Notes: generated by a model not told the origin, from the sequence alone. Numbered from the stretch's first letter, positions 7,249-15,688 are shown. The stretch: DNA of 37,835 nt from an uncultured Clostridia bacterium (GCA_947629515.1 CANRDY010000012.1:1-37835), one strand, 5' to 3'. A program made the numbers and translations.

Positions 7249-8688
7249 TTAACTTAAATCAATTGCGTTTATACATTCTATAAGGCTGCTGCCGACAAGA
7301 TCCGCGCCGAACGTCTGCACGGTTGCGGTCTGCCCGTTCAAAGCTCGCGCGCAGGAAGTTCCCTCATTCGAAATATCCTTGGGGGAATTTACGTCGGCGG
7401 AAGTTTTATTGGCGGAATTTTCCTTGGGGGAAGTTTCATTGGCGGAATTTTCCTTAGGGGAAGTTTTATTGAAGGAATTTTCCCCGCCTCCGTTCAAAAT
7501 CAAAGCCGTTCTGCAACCTGCGTTTTTTCCGCAGAGAACGTCGGTCTTGCCGTCGCCTATCATCCACGATTTCGAGAGGTCTATATTGAACTTTTCGGCC
7601 GCCCTGAAGATAAGCCCCGCCTTGGGTTTGCGGCAGTCGCAGTCGATTTTCAACTCCTTTACTTCGCCCTCGAACCCGCTGTCGGGGTGGTGCGGACAGA
7701 AATATATGCCGTCGAGGTACGCCCCTTCGCGCCCCAAAAGGGTCTCCATTTTGGCGTGGATCTCGTCAAGCCCGTCAAAGCTGACTTCCCCCCGCGCTAT
7801 CACGGGCTGGTTGGATATGACTATCGCAAGATAGCCGCTTTCGTTTATCTTTTTTATCGCCTCGCCCGCGCCATCTTCAAGCTCGAACTGCGATATATCT
7901 TTCAAAAAACCTACGTATTTGTTTATCGTGCCGTCTCTGTCGAGGAAGATCGCCCGCTGTTTTACCGAAAGATTTTTAGCCGCTACCTTGCCGCTCCGCA
8001 CGTCCTCGGTGACGGCGTAGTACCGCTCGGGCGTGCCCATGTCCTTGACGTATTCGGGCGAGTCGTAGGCGTACAGCCCGCCGCTCTGTATGAGGGGTTT
8101 CAACACCTCGCGGTCAAGGTCGGTCTTTTTCGGTTCTTCAAATAAATCGAGTATTTTGGGGGAAAGAACGTGCAGTCCCGCGTTGACTCTGTTGCGATAC
8201 CAAAGCCTTTCGTCCTCTTTGTGGAGCCAGCCCGTAACTTTGCCGCTGCCGTCGGCAATTATTATGCCGCTGTCGTAGGGGTGAGAGTTGGGGTGGGTGA
8301 AAAGGGTGGCAAGCGCGCCGCGCCGTTTGTGCGCCCTCATAAATCTCTGCACGTCTATATCGAAAATAACGTCGCCGCAGAGAAGAAGAAAATCGTCGTT
8401 TATGCGGTCTTTAAGGTAGTAAAGCGCGCCCGCCGTGCCAAGCGGCTCGCGCTCTTCGATATATTCAATGCGAACCCCAAAGGGCGAACCGTCGCCGAAG
8501 TAGTCCTTTATTACGTGCCCCAAATAACCCGTGACGAGCACTATCTCGTCGACGCCCTGCGAAGAAAGGCACTCTATCTGATATTGTAAAATGGGCTTGC
8601 CCAAAATGCGTATCATGGGCTTGGGGACTTCGGAGTTGACGCTCGATATGCGCGTCCCCTTGCCGCCCGCCATTATAACCGCAAGCAT
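7249..8688 (-). CDS. HddC-GmhB fusion: heptose-1-P guanylyltransferase and heptose bisphosphatase
   Basis: 479 residues with two enzymes. Residues 1-230 are a nucleotidyltransferase (AGGKGTR at 7-13, VPKPM at 21-25, CGDVIFD at 104-110) as in HddC, which makes GDP-heptose from heptose-1-phosphate. Residues 245-400 are a GmhB-type HAD phosphatase that removes the C7 phosphate: FLDRDGT with Asp250/Asp252, SNQ at 292-294, Lys355, GDGKTD with Asp379, and the zinc-loop ligands Cys331, His333, Cys350, Cys352. Between the last HAD strand and the final helix (residues 462-479) about 50 residues are inserted, including a decapeptide repeat (NKTSPKENSA type) encoded by ~30-bp DNA repeats. ATG 8688 has GAGGT nine bases upstream. 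With gmhA and hddA it completes the GDP-heptose pathway. Nucleotide specificity is inferred from context. Confidence 0.9.
   Translation of the reverse strand: MLAVIMAGGKGTRISSVNSEVPKPMIRILGKPILQYQIECLSSQGVDEIVLVTGYLGHVIKDYFGDGSPFGVRIEYIEEREPLGTAGALYYLKDRINDDFLLLCGDVIFDIDVQRFMRAHKRRGALATLFTHPNSHPYDSGIIIADGSGKVTGWLHKEDERLWYRNRVNAGLHVLSPKILDLFEEPKKTDLDREVLKPLIQSGGLYAYDSPEYVKDMGTPERYYAVTEDVRSGKVAAKNLSVKQRAIFLDRDGTINKYVGFLKDISQFELEDGAGEAIKKINESGYLAIVISNQPVIARGEVSFDGLDEIHAKMETLLGREGAYLDGIYFCPHHPDSGFEGEVKELKIDCDCRKPKAGLIFRAAEKFNIDLSKSWMIGDGKTDVLCGKNAGCRTALILNGGGENSFNKTSPKENSANETSPKENSANKTSADVNSPKDISNEGTSCARALNGQTATVQTFGADLVGSSLIECINAIDLS
7375..7485. repeat. ~30-bp coding tandem repeat inside hddC-gmhB
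   Basis: About three degenerate copies of a 30-bp unit (GGAAGTTTTATTGGCGGAAT type) in frame, encoding an Asn/Ser/Lys/Thr-rich decapeptide. Unit length is a multiple of three, so expansion keeps the reading frame. Confidence 0.85.
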
Positions 8689-8718
8689 AATTTTTACCTC
8701 ATTTTTACTTGTGGGATT

Positions 8719-9729
8719 TTATTTCTCCTGCACGCCCTCGAGGTCGTACTCTTCCGCCTTGTAATAGATGATGCGCGTGCCGCCCTCTTCGAAGTTGAAA
8801 GGTATGCGAAGCAGATCTTTGAACTCGGAGACGACTTTCGGCTGGTCGTCGGGACGGACGTAGAACACGAGGAATCCGCCCCCGCCCGCGCCGAGCAGCT
8901 TGCCGCCCAGCGCGCCCGCCTTTATGCCGCGTTCGTACAGCTCGTCTATGGAGTTGTTGGATATCTTCGAACCCGTCTGGCGTTTGAGCCGCCATGTTTC
9001 GTCGAGAAGTCTGCCGAAGTCGTCGATATCCCGTTCCTTGTCCACAAGCACTTTTTCGGCTTCGTCGACAAGCTCCAACATTCTTTTGAGCTGGGCTTTT
9101 TTGTCGATGCCGCTCACGGTGCTCTTTTGAATGTCGGAGGAAAAGCGGGTAACGCCCGTGAAGAACATGAGTATGTTGGAGTTAAGGCGGTGTTTGCGTT
9201 CGGCGGACATTACTATGGGGCTGACCGTGTAGGCGTTATTGGCAAAATCTATACGGTTCAGCCCGCCGTATGAGGCGGCTATCTGATCCTGCCAGCCGCC
9301 CGCCTCGTTGCAGAGGGTGCGTTCGAGGTAGATAGCCTCGTCGGCAAGTCGCTTTTTATCGGCGTATTTGCCCTTTACGGCGTAAAAGGCGTTCAACATT
9401 CCCACCGCAAACGAACTGCTTGTGCCAAGCCCCGTGCGTGCGGGAAGATCGGCTTCGTAATTTAAGCGCAGTTCGTGCATATCCATGAACTTTACGGCGT
9501 TGCGAATGAGCGGGTGCTTGATCTCTTCCACCCCTTTAACGCGTTCTATTACCGAATAGACGAACTCGCTGGTGTACTCGAAAAAGCGGGGCAAGTGCCT
9601 CACGGTGACGTAGCAGTACTTGTCGAACGTGGTCGAAAGCACGCTGCCGCCGTGTTCGTTGAAGTAGTCGGGCATGTCCGTGCCGCCGCCGAAAAAGCTC
9701 ATTCTGAACGGCGTTTTGGTGATTATCAT
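8719..9729 (-). CDS. hddA: D-glycero-D-manno-heptose-7-phosphate kinase (GHMP family)
   Basis: 336 residues from the chosen ATG at 9729, which has AGGAG seven bases upstream; a longer in-frame ORF to 9792 would add 21 residues of non-family sequence. The product begins MIITKTPFRMSFFGGGTDMP, typical of HddA-type GHMP kinases, followed by the ATP-binding loop LPARTGLGTSSSFAVG, WQDQIAASYGG, and the C-terminal motif GALGGKLLGAGGGGFLVFY. The enzyme phosphorylates heptose-7-phosphate at C1 to give the 1,7-bisphosphate that the GmhB domain of the next gene dephosphorylates. First gene of the sugar-nucleotide operon. Confidence 0.93.
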   Translation of the reverse strand: MIITKTPFRMSFFGGGTDMPDYFNEHGGSVLSTTFDKYCYVTVRHLPRFFEYTSEFVYSVIERVKGVEEIKHPLIRNAVKFMDMHELRLNYEADLPARTGLGTSSSFAVGMLNAFYAVKGKYADKKRLADEAIYLERTLCNEAGGWQDQIAASYGGLNRIDFANNAYTVSPIVMSAERKHRLNSNILMFFTGVTRFSSDIQKSTVSGIDKKAQLKRMLELVDEAEKVLVDKERDIDDFGRLLDETWRLKRQTGSKISNNSIDELYERGIKAGALGGKLLGAGGGGFLVFYVRPDDQPKVVSEFKDLLRIPFNFEEGGTRIIYYKAEEYDLEGVQEK

Positions 9730-9914
9730 TATTTTCTCCTGTATGCAGTTTTGTGCGCATTTTATATGTGATTTATAACATAATGTGCGCATAATATGTG
9801 CTGTTTGCGCGCGTTAAACGCGCATTATACACGCATTATAAGCGTAAGCATACGCGCCCGCGTGCGGGCAAAGCGCGCGCCCGCGCGAAGTTACGGCGGT
9901 AGCCGCTTTTGACT

Positions 9915-9943
9915 ATAATAACATATTTCGACACATAAAGCAA
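9915..9943 (-). promoter_or_regulatory. Candidate promoter of the heptose-rhamnose operon
   Basis: Minus strand TTGCTT (9938-9943), 17-nt spacer, TATTAT (9915-9920). It would give a leader of about 180 nt containing GC-rich palindromes (about 9840-9890). The -35 match is partial. Alternative -10-like TATAAT motifs occur nearer the gene (around 9830-9841) without good -35 boxes. Confidence 0.4.
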
Positions 9944-10423
9944 GCGTTTCAAACCGCAAGCGGAAGGCTTGCGGTTACTTTTGCAATTACGAAGCGAGAA
10001 AGGTCGAAGAAGTCGGCACAGCAAGCACAGCAAGGCGCGCGGGCGTTGGAACGCCCGCGCGCGAAAAGTGCCTTATATTGCTCCGATAATATTAGAAGTG
10101 CTCCCCCCTCTTTCATTCTCCCCCCTCGCAAGCGAAGGGGGAGGGTTGGGTATAGTGGAGTACACGGAAGGGGAGCGAATGGGCGATTGTTGGGTTGCTG
10201 TACGAAGTGAGAAACTTTGTAGATGCGAGCAAAACGAGTAACGCGCCCGCCGCTTTATGTTGAACAGCTCAAACGCTCGACTATCTCAACGCTGTTAAGA
10301 CACTTGGTCAAGCGGAACGCTTGCGTTGAACAGCCTCAACGCCGTATTACTTCCCCGCCGTTAAGAATCCCGTCTGCGGCGACACGCCGCTCAAGCGGAA
10401 CGCTTGCGTAGCTTATTCGGGCT
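9944..10423. repeat. Intergenic repeat cluster A
   Basis: No gene between hddA and sigG. It holds a GCGCGCGGGCGTT..AACGCCCGCGCGC palindrome (about 10035-10063), a CTCCCCCCTCGC..GCGAAGGGGGAG hairpin (about 10121-10144), and one copy of a dispersed repeat (10258-10325, core CTCAACGCTGTTAAGAC, CTTGGTCAAGCGGAACGCTT) also found at 29648 and 31296. A second piece (10363-10390, AAGAATCCCGTCTGCGGCG) recurs at 31470. No transposase is visible. Confidence 0.8.
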
Positions 10424-11197
10424 TTAAGGCAGTATGGCGGATTTGATTTGCTTTAACGCCGTCTTTTCAAGGCGCGAGACCTGCGCCTGAGATATGCCCA
10501 CTTCGGCGGAAATTTCGGTTTGGGTCTTGCCCTCGAAGTACCTCAGAAAGAGTATCCTCTTCTCCCTGCCTTCGAGGCGCGCCAACGCCTCGTACAGCGC
10601 GGCTTTTTCCGTCCATACCTCGTCGTTGTTCTTCTCGTCGGAAATTTGATCCATAAGCAACAGCGCGTCGCCCGAATTATTGTAGACGGGTTCGTACAGA
10701 CTTACGGGGTCGGAAATGGCGTCGAGCGCGTACGCCACCTCGCTTACGGCAACGTTCATTTCACGGGCTATTTTATCGTAAGTAACGTCGTCGTCGCTCT
10801 CTTCGAGTTTTTCGCGCACTTTCAAAATTCGATAGGCAGTATCCCTTATCGAACGCGAAACCCTAAGCGAATTTCCGTCGCGCAGAAACCTCTTTATCTC
10901 GCCCAGAATCATTGGCACGGCGTAGGTCGAAAACTTGACCCCTACCGACATATCGAAGTTGTCGATAGCCTTTATAAGCCCCACGCAACCCGCCTGAAAC
11001 ACGTCGTCGGCGTTGGCGTTCTTCGCCCAAAATCTTCGTACGAGCGACAAGACAAGGCGCATATTGCCCACGATGAATCTCTCGCGCGCGGCTTTGTCGC
11101 CGCTCTTCAATCTCTTCATAAGCTCGTCCTGCTCGGCTTGGGTCAAAAGGGGCAAGCCCGAAGTATCCACTCCGCAAATAACGACTTTCTGCAACAT
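10424..11197 (-). CDS. sigG: Sporulation sigma factor SigG
   Basis: 257 residues, the normal size for sigma-G, the late forespore sigma factor. The N-terminus KVVICGVDTSGLPLLTQAEQ is diagnostic of SigG. Region 2 follows (FIVGNMRLVLSLVRRFWAKN, DDVFQAGCVGLIKAIDNFD, FSTYAVPMILGEIKRFLRD), then region 3 (SLRVSRSIRDTAYRI) and region 4 (EKRILFLRYFEGKTQTEISA and a helix-turn-helix GISQAQVSRLEK). Shine-Dalgarno AGGAGG is seven bases from the ATG at 11197. It lies 113 bp downstream of sigE, the conserved spoIIGA-sigE-sigG order of Bacilli and Clostridia. In B. subtilis sigG also has its own forespore promoter; I could not find a convincing one here. Confidence 0.97.
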   Translation of the reverse strand: MLQKVVICGVDTSGLPLLTQAEQDELMKRLKSGDKAARERFIVGNMRLVLSLVRRFWAKNANADDVFQAGCVGLIKAIDNFDMSVGVKFSTYAVPMILGEIKRFLRDGNSLRVSRSIRDTAYRILKVREKLEESDDDVTYDKIAREMNVAVSEVAYALDAISDPVSLYEPVYNNSGDALLLMDQISDEKNNDEVWTEKAALYEALARLEGREKRILFLRYFEGKTQTEISAEVGISQAQVSRLEKTALKQIKSAILP

Positions 11198-11275
11198 ATT
11201 AATCTCCTCCTTGACTATGTAAGCCGCGAAAACTCAATATGTATTGCAAAAAGCCGTTGAATTTAAGGATCGCCC

Positions 11276-11311
11276 GCCCCGAAAAGCAAAATAAATGACG
11301 GGGCTTTTTTT
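11276..11311 (+). terminator. Terminator-like hairpin between sigE and sigG
   Basis: GCCCCG (11276-11281) pairs with CGGGGC (11299-11304), followed by seven T on the plus strand. The U-run favours termination of plus-strand transcription, although both neighbours are on the minus strand. For the minus strand it is a hairpin preceded by an A-run and would at most attenuate. Confidence 0.5.
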
Positions 11312-12009
11312 CAGTTTATCTGCTTTGAAATTTCTTTTTTGAGTTTGGAAATTATCTTTTTTTCGAGACGGGATATGTAACTTTGCGAAATACCCAGCTT
11401 GTCGGCTACGTCCTTTTGGGTCATCGCCTCGCCGCCGTCGAGTCCGAACCTCATTCCCATTATCTTTTGTTCCCTCGGGGAGAGTTTGCAGAGCGAGGCT
11501 TTGAGAAGTTCCCTCTCCACTCCGCCCTCGATATCCGAGTACACCGCGTCGGCGTCCGTTCCCATAACGTCGGAGAGGAGCAGTTCGTTGCCCTCCCAAT
11601 CGGTGTTCAGCGGTTCGTCGAAGCTGACTTCCTGACGTATTCTCGACATTCGCCTCAAATACATTAAAATTTCGTTTTCGATACAGCGTGAGGCGTAGGT
11701 GGCAAGCTTTATGTTTTTGTCGGAACGGAACGAATTTATAGCCTTAATTAGCCCTATCGTCCCCACCGAGACGAGGTCGTCGCCGTCCGCGCCCGAGCCT
11801 TCGAACTTTTTGGCTATGTACACGACGAGCCGTAAATTGTGCTCGACAAGCTCGGCTTTCGCCCGCTCGTCGCCCGACTCCAAAAGGGAGATCTGCTCGC
11901 TCTCTTCCTCCTGCGAAAAGGGCAGCGGGAGCGCTTCGGTTCCGCAAATGTAGTCGAGAGTGTTTCTTCCGAAGAGCATCGAGAGTATGTGTTTGACTTT
12001 TTCGAACAT
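11311..12009 (-). CDS. sigE: Sporulation sigma factor SigE (pro-sigma-E)
   Basis: 232 residues, normal for sigma-E, the first mother-cell sigma factor. The N-terminal ~30 residues (hydrophobic [14 protein letters not shown], then [14 protein letters not shown]) match the inhibitory pro-sequence that SpoIIGA removes. Region 2: [57 protein letters not shown]; region 4: [20 protein letters not shown] and the helix-turn-helix [13 protein letters not shown]. Its ATG directly follows the spoIIGA stop (TAG-ATG), which couples protease and substrate. Confidence 0.97.
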   Translation of the reverse strand: MFEKVKHILSMLFGRNTLDYICGTEALPLPFSQEEESEQISLLESGDERAKAELVEHNLRLVVYIAKKFEGSGADGDDLVSVGTIGLIKAINSFRSDKNIKLATYASRCIENEILMYLRRMSRIRQEVSFDEPLNTDWEGNELLLSDVMGTDADAVYSDIEGGVERELLKASLCKLSPREQKIMGMRFGLDGGEAMTQKDVADKLGISQSYISRLEKKIISKLKKEISKQIN

Positions 12010-12792
12010 CTATTCCTCCATTATTCGCGGGTTGAGCACGGCGCGGTCTATGCGCGCGGGGCTGACCCCCAGCTTTACCCCTTTTAAGGTCTGCGTTTTT
12101 TCACCCGAAATAATTTCGAGCTTTTCGGCGGTGAACACCTTTATCGTCTTGCTCCCCGCAACAGTATGTATTTTTACCCCGTCTTTTATGCGGGAAAGGT
12201 CGGCGAGCTTTTCGGCGACGTTTCGGGGAATTACCGACACGGGCTTTCCGAAGTGAAAAACCTTGTTGCCGCTGTCGAAAAATCCGTTGACTTCGACCTG
12301 CGATCCGCCCGCATATATCCTGCATTTAACGCTGTTTTTGGGGGTGCGCGCAAGGCGTTTGTAAATTGCCTTTGCGCCCAATATCAAAAGGAGCGAAAAA
12401 AAGAGCGGGATACCTATGGGCACGGAAGAAATTATAAACCCGCCGCCCTCGATATACTCTACGCCCGCAAGCGAAAATATGCCGATGAGCGCGCCCGCAA
12501 GTACGGCGGAAAATATCAAAAACGCCGCCGTAAACTTTACGTAACTTTTAACGCTTCCGAACCTGCCCGCCGCAAGGCACAGGATAAGCCCCGCGGCTAT
12601 TTTAACGCTTACCGCCCACCCGCCGTCAAGCCCGAAAAGGGGAAAGACCACCGCGAACGCCGCCCCCGCCGCCGCGCCCGCCGCCAGCCGCCACAGGCGC
12701 GCGCCGTTGCCGCAGACGACCTTTGCCGCGTACAGCAAGGTGAAGTCCATGCAGAAGTTTTCGAGCACGGCAAGCTCTATATAGACCTGCAT
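12010..12792 (-). CDS. spoIIGA: Sigma-E processing peptidase SpoIIGA
   Basis: 260 residues. The N-terminal half has five hydrophobic segments (about 1-25, 33-55, 62-78, 86-112, 117-142), giving a polytopic membrane domain. The C-terminal half is a single retroviral-type aspartic protease lobe with the catalytic motif FFDSGN (Asp173). SpoIIGA dimerises in the septal membrane and cleaves pro-sigma-E after a signal from the forespore protein SpoIIR. The gene abuts sigE with no gap. Length is a little under the ~300 residues of the B. subtilis enzyme, as in many Clostridia. Confidence 0.93.
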   Translation of the reverse strand: MQVYIELAVLENFCMDFTLLYAAKVVCGNGARLWRLAAGAAAGAAFAVVFPLFGLDGGWAVSVKIAAGLILCLAAGRFGSVKSYVKFTAAFLIFSAVLAGALIGIFSLAGVEYIEGGGFIISSVPIGIPLFFSLLLILGAKAIYKRLARTPKNSVKCRIYAGGSQVEVNGFFDSGNKVFHFGKPVSVIPRNVAEKLADLSRIKDGVKIHTVAGSKTIKVFTAEKLEIISGEKTQTLKGVKLGVSPARIDRAVLNPRIMEE

Positions 12793-12802
12793 TGCAACAG
12801 CT

Positions 12803-12847
12803 ATTATAGCGTAACCGTTTGGTCGAAAAGTCGGTTAATTTGCCGAA
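12803..12847 (-). promoter_or_regulatory. Candidate spoIIGA promoter with two Spo0A-box-like heptamers
   Basis: A TATAAT -10 (12803-12808, minus strand) lies 10 bp before spoIIGA. No good -35 lies 17 bp upstream, but two heptamers close to the Spo0A box TGTCGAA occur on the plus strand 20 bp apart: GGTCGAA (12821-12827) and TGCCGAA (12841-12847), each one mismatch. In B. subtilis the spoIIG promoter also lacks normal spacing and depends on Spo0A~P bound at and above the -35, so this arrangement is plausible. Confidence 0.4.
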
Positions 12848-12871
12848 ACGGCGCGAATTGCGGCGGGTCTT

Positions 12872-13318
12872 AAATGCGGGGTTGCGAACGCGCGGGGTCG
12901 GAGTTGGTTCGAACGCTTGGCTCGTGGGAGGATTACTTAAACTGCTTTTTGATATCAAAAAGAGCGCGGGCGTGAAAACGCCCGCGCGAGAATAGTGCCA
13001 ATAATGTGCGACGATATTATTTTGAAGCACACCCCCTCAGTCCGCGTTCGCGGACAGCTCCCCCTCGCAAGCGAAGGGGAGCGAATGGGTATGTGAGAGG
13101 GAGGGAATGGGATAGGGTCATACGCCGGTCGTCGACCTTGCCCGTACGAAGTGAGAAAGGCTCGTTTACCCTTGCAATTACGAAGTTAGAAACTTCGGAG
13201 ATGCGAGCAAGACAAGGCGAACGAGCGACGACCGAAGCGAGTGTACAATGAAGTACACGAACAAGGCGGAGCGATGTTCAACGCCGTATTGCGACGCATA
13301 TACGAAGTTTGCGGGAGC
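12872..13318. repeat. Intergenic repeat cluster B
   Basis: No gene between spoIIGA and dusB. It holds a GCGCGGGCG(TGAAAA)CGCCCGCGCG palindrome (about 12964-12989), a CTCCCCCTCGC..GCGAAGGGGAG hairpin (about 13059-13082), and pieces of the GAAG-AGAAA-CTT-AGATGCGAGCAA element also seen near 10205. They are non-coding mosaic repeats shared with clusters A, C and D. Confidence 0.7.
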
Positions 13319-13346
13319 AAAAAAGAGCGCGGGCGCGCTCTTTTTT
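13319..13346 (-). terminator. Rho-independent terminator after dusB
   Basis: Minus strand: A6, GAGCGCG, a two-base turn, CGCGCTC, T6. The hairpin is symmetric and could work in both directions. It lies a few bases past the dusB stop and ends the spoVB-mazG-dusB transcript. Confidence 0.85.
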
Positions 13347-13350
13347 AAAA

Positions 13351-14286
13351 TCAAAACAGCGTTTTAGCTATCTCCTCCGCCTCCGCGCTCGACTTGCACG
13401 CCATAAGGCGCATGCGCGCTTCCGATGCGTTCGCCCTGCCCCTTATGTAAAAACTTATCATCTTGCGCATGTAAACGCACGCGAACCGTTCGCCGTAGAT
13501 CTGCCGCGTGAGCGAAATCTGATTGAGAACGTCGGCGCGCACGTTGGGCTTTGCGCCCGAAAAAAGGGAAAATATCCACGGATCGTACATCGCCCCGCGG
13601 GCTATCATAACGCCGTCCGCACCCGTTTTGGCGATGAGCTCTTCGGCGTCTTTGACCGAGAACACCCCGCCGTTGGCTATCACGGGAATTTTTACGGCGT
13701 TTTTTACCCTTTCTATTTCGGCAAAGTCCACCCCGCCCGAGTACATTTTGTCGCGCGTTCTGCCGTGAACGGTGATAAGATCCGCCCCCGCGTCCTCGCA
13801 CATTTTTGCAAATTCCACGCCCTGCAACTTTTGGGCGGAAAGCCCTATGCGGAACTTTACCGAAATTATCTTATTGCTCTTTTTGCACTCCGAAATTATG
13901 CGCGAGGCGAGCGGAAGGTCGTTCATGAGCGCGCTTCCCTCGCCGTTATTGTATATCTTGGGCACGGGACAGCCCATGTTTATGTCTATTATTTCAAAGG
14001 GCGAAAGCTCTTCGCTCTCCGCCGCTTTGCGCATAAACTTGGGTTCGCTTCCGAATATCTGGCACGCCTTTATCCGCCTCTGTCCTGGCAGAAGGTACAA
14101 AAGCTCCTTTGTCTTTTCGCTGCCGTAGCACAGCCCCTTTGCCGAGACCATTTCGGTGAAAGTAAGCCCCGCGCCCGCCCGTTCGCATATATCGCGGAAG
14201 GGGGCGTTGGTGTACCCCGCAAGAGGGGCGCACAGTATGTTCGAGGGAAGAGTCAGCCCTTTAAGCTCAATTTTGTTTGGTGACAT
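13351..14286 (-). CDS. dusB: tRNA-dihydrouridine synthase (DusB type)
   Basis: 311 residues, normal for bacterial Dus enzymes, FMN-dependent reductases that turn uridine into dihydrouridine in tRNA D-loops. The TIM-barrel start LSNILCAPLAGYTNAPFRDI-type sequence is present, followed by DINMGCPVPKI with the catalytic Cys, SVKFRIGL, ITVHGRTRDKMYSG and PVIANGGVFSVKDAEEL, then ARGAMYDPWIF. The start at 14286 lies inside the mazG gene (20-bp overlap), so the pair is translationally coupled. Assignment to DusB over other Dus subfamilies rests on general similarity. Confidence 0.92.
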   Translation of the reverse strand: MSPNKIELKGLTLPSNILCAPLAGYTNAPFRDICERAGAGLTFTEMVSAKGLCYGSEKTKELLYLLPGQRRIKACQIFGSEPKFMRKAAESEELSPFEIIDINMGCPVPKIYNNGEGSALMNDLPLASRIISECKKSNKIISVKFRIGLSAQKLQGVEFAKMCEDAGADLITVHGRTRDKMYSGGVDFAEIERVKNAVKIPVIANGGVFSVKDAEELIAKTGADGVMIARGAMYDPWIFSLFSGAKPNVRADVLNQISLTRQIYGERFACVYMRKMISFYIRGRANASEARMRLMACKSSAEAEEIAKTLF

Positions 14287-15688
14287 CCTTAGCCTTTATC
14301 CAATAATAGTCGAAGAGCGAGCCGTCCGCCGTTACGTCTTCCATCTTTTTGCCGTCCGCAAGCACGAGCTGTTCGCACGCTATGAACCGCTTTATGAATT
14401 TTTTTACAGAGGCGCGGAGGGCTTCCTCGCAGTCCACTCCCGCAAGGCGCACGGTGTTGACGGCCGAAAACAGCACGTCGCCCCCCTCTTCGAACACGCC
14501 CTCTTTATCGCCCTCGGCAAGGCACGCGACCATTTCCTGTACCTCTTCCCACAGCTTTTCGGACGCCGATATGGGCGAGAGAAAGTCGAAGCCGCACTTT
14601 GAGGCGCGCTTGCCCGCCTTTTGCGCAAACATGCACGCGGGGAAGTTGGTCGGGATCGCCGAGAGCGTTTCGCCGTATGTAGACTGACCCTTTTCCTTTA
14701 TCTTGTTCTTTTCCCACACGCCGAGGGCTTCGCCGTCGTTAGACGCCTTGTCCGAACCGAATATGTGCGAGTGGCGGAATATGAGTTTTTTGATGACGCG
14801 CGTCAAAGCGTCGCTCCCCGTGAACCCGCCCCGCTCCTCGCTGAGAACGGAATGGAACGCCGCCTGCAACAGCACGTCGCCCGTCTCCTCTTCCATTCCG
14901 TCAAGGTCGTCGCGCTCGATGGCGTCGGCAAGCTCGTACGCCTCTTCGACGAGGTTGCCCTTTATGCTCCTGGAAGTCTGCGCCCTGTCCCACGGGCAGC
15001 CGCCGGGGGCGCGAAGAAGCCTTATCATCTCTTCGAGGTCGGCGTAGTCGTAGCGGGCGCGTTTTAAGAACTCGCCCTCTTCAACCGCGACGGCGCAGGC
15101 GGCGTCGTAATTTTTTTGGCGGTCTATCTCGTATATCTTTATCTTTTTGACCTTTCCCCCGCGAATGAAGGCGCACGCCGTCTCTTCGCCGAAGATGTCC
15201 GAAAGGCGTTGCTTTACGAGCGAGGCGAGATATTCGCAGTCTATGTCGTAAACGCACGCCCCGCGACAGCTTTTGAGCTGTTTTATCGAGTACGCCGAAA
15301 CGCCCAGCACCTCGGGGCGGCTGAGCCGCGCAAGCGTGTACGCCGCGCTTGCCTTTGAAAAGGTGTCGAACACCTCGCAATTTTTGTGCCGCGAGAGAAT
15401 AATTTTGCAGGATTCGTTTTCGCTTACCGAACCGTCGACGCAGTAGCAGACGTTCCCCTCCTTTGCGGCTTTAAGAACTTCGGCGGCGAGCTTTTTGTTG
15501 AGCGTGTCGAAGTTGCGGCTCGAAGCATAAATATCGTCGAGCGTTTTTACATTGTATCCCGAAAGGTTTTTGTAACTTTCGGCGGCGGCTGTCTGCGCGA
15601 TTATTACCTCAGCCCCGTCGAGAGCTTTCTTTGCATTTAACGTTACGTCCCCTTCCGAGTTCCCCAAACCTATGAGCGTTATCTTCAT
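14267..15688 (-). CDS. Tetrapyrrole-methylase-like/MazG fusion protein (YabN type)
   Basis: 473 residues with two parts. Residues 1-~200 resemble the tetrapyrrole (SAM-dependent) methylase fold (MKITLIGLGNSEGDVTLNAK, later SAYSIKQLKSCRG). The rest carries two MazG nucleotide pyrophosphohydrolase units: the first with APGGCPWDRAQTSRSIKGNL, EEAYELADAI and EEETGDVLLQ (metal-binding acidic residues), the second with KLWEEVQEMV and EEGGDVLFSAVN. This is the architecture of B. subtilis YabN, a house-cleaning NTP pyrophosphatase encoded near spoVT and spoVB homologues in many Bacillota. ATG 15688 has a perfect Shine-Dalgarno (GGGTAGGAG). Its 5' end overlaps the upstream flippase gene by 80 bp. Confidence 0.9.
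   Translation of the reverse strand: MKITLIGLGNSEGDVTLNAKKALDGAEVIIAQTAAAESYKNLSGYNVKTLDDIYASSRNFDTLNKKLAAEVLKAAKEGNVCYCVDGSVSENESCKIILSRHKNCEVFDTFSKASAAYTLARLSRPEVLGVSAYSIKQLKSCRGACVYDIDCEYLASLVKQRLSDIFGEETACAFIRGGKVKKIKIYEIDRQKNYDAACAVAVEEGEFLKRARYDYADLEEMIRLLRAPGGCPWDRAQTSRSIKGNLVEEAYELADAIERDDLDGMEEETGDVLLQAAFHSVLSEERGGFTGSDALTRVIKKLIFRHSHIFGSDKASNDGEALGVWEKNKIKEKGQSTYGETLSAIPTNFPACMFAQKAGKRASKCGFDFLSPISASEKLWEEVQEMVACLAEGDKEGVFEEGGDVLFSAVNTVRLAGVDCEEALRASVKKFIKRFIACEQLVLADGKKMEDVTADGSLFDYYWIKAKDVTKQN

Noticed and set aside
9730-9792. Longer start for hddA (adding 21 residues)
   Set aside because: Extra residues are not family-like and the ATG at 9729 has the good Shine-Dalgarno.
9944-10423. 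Insertion sequence
   Set aside because: No transposase frame and no terminal repeats with target duplication; only short dispersed repeats.
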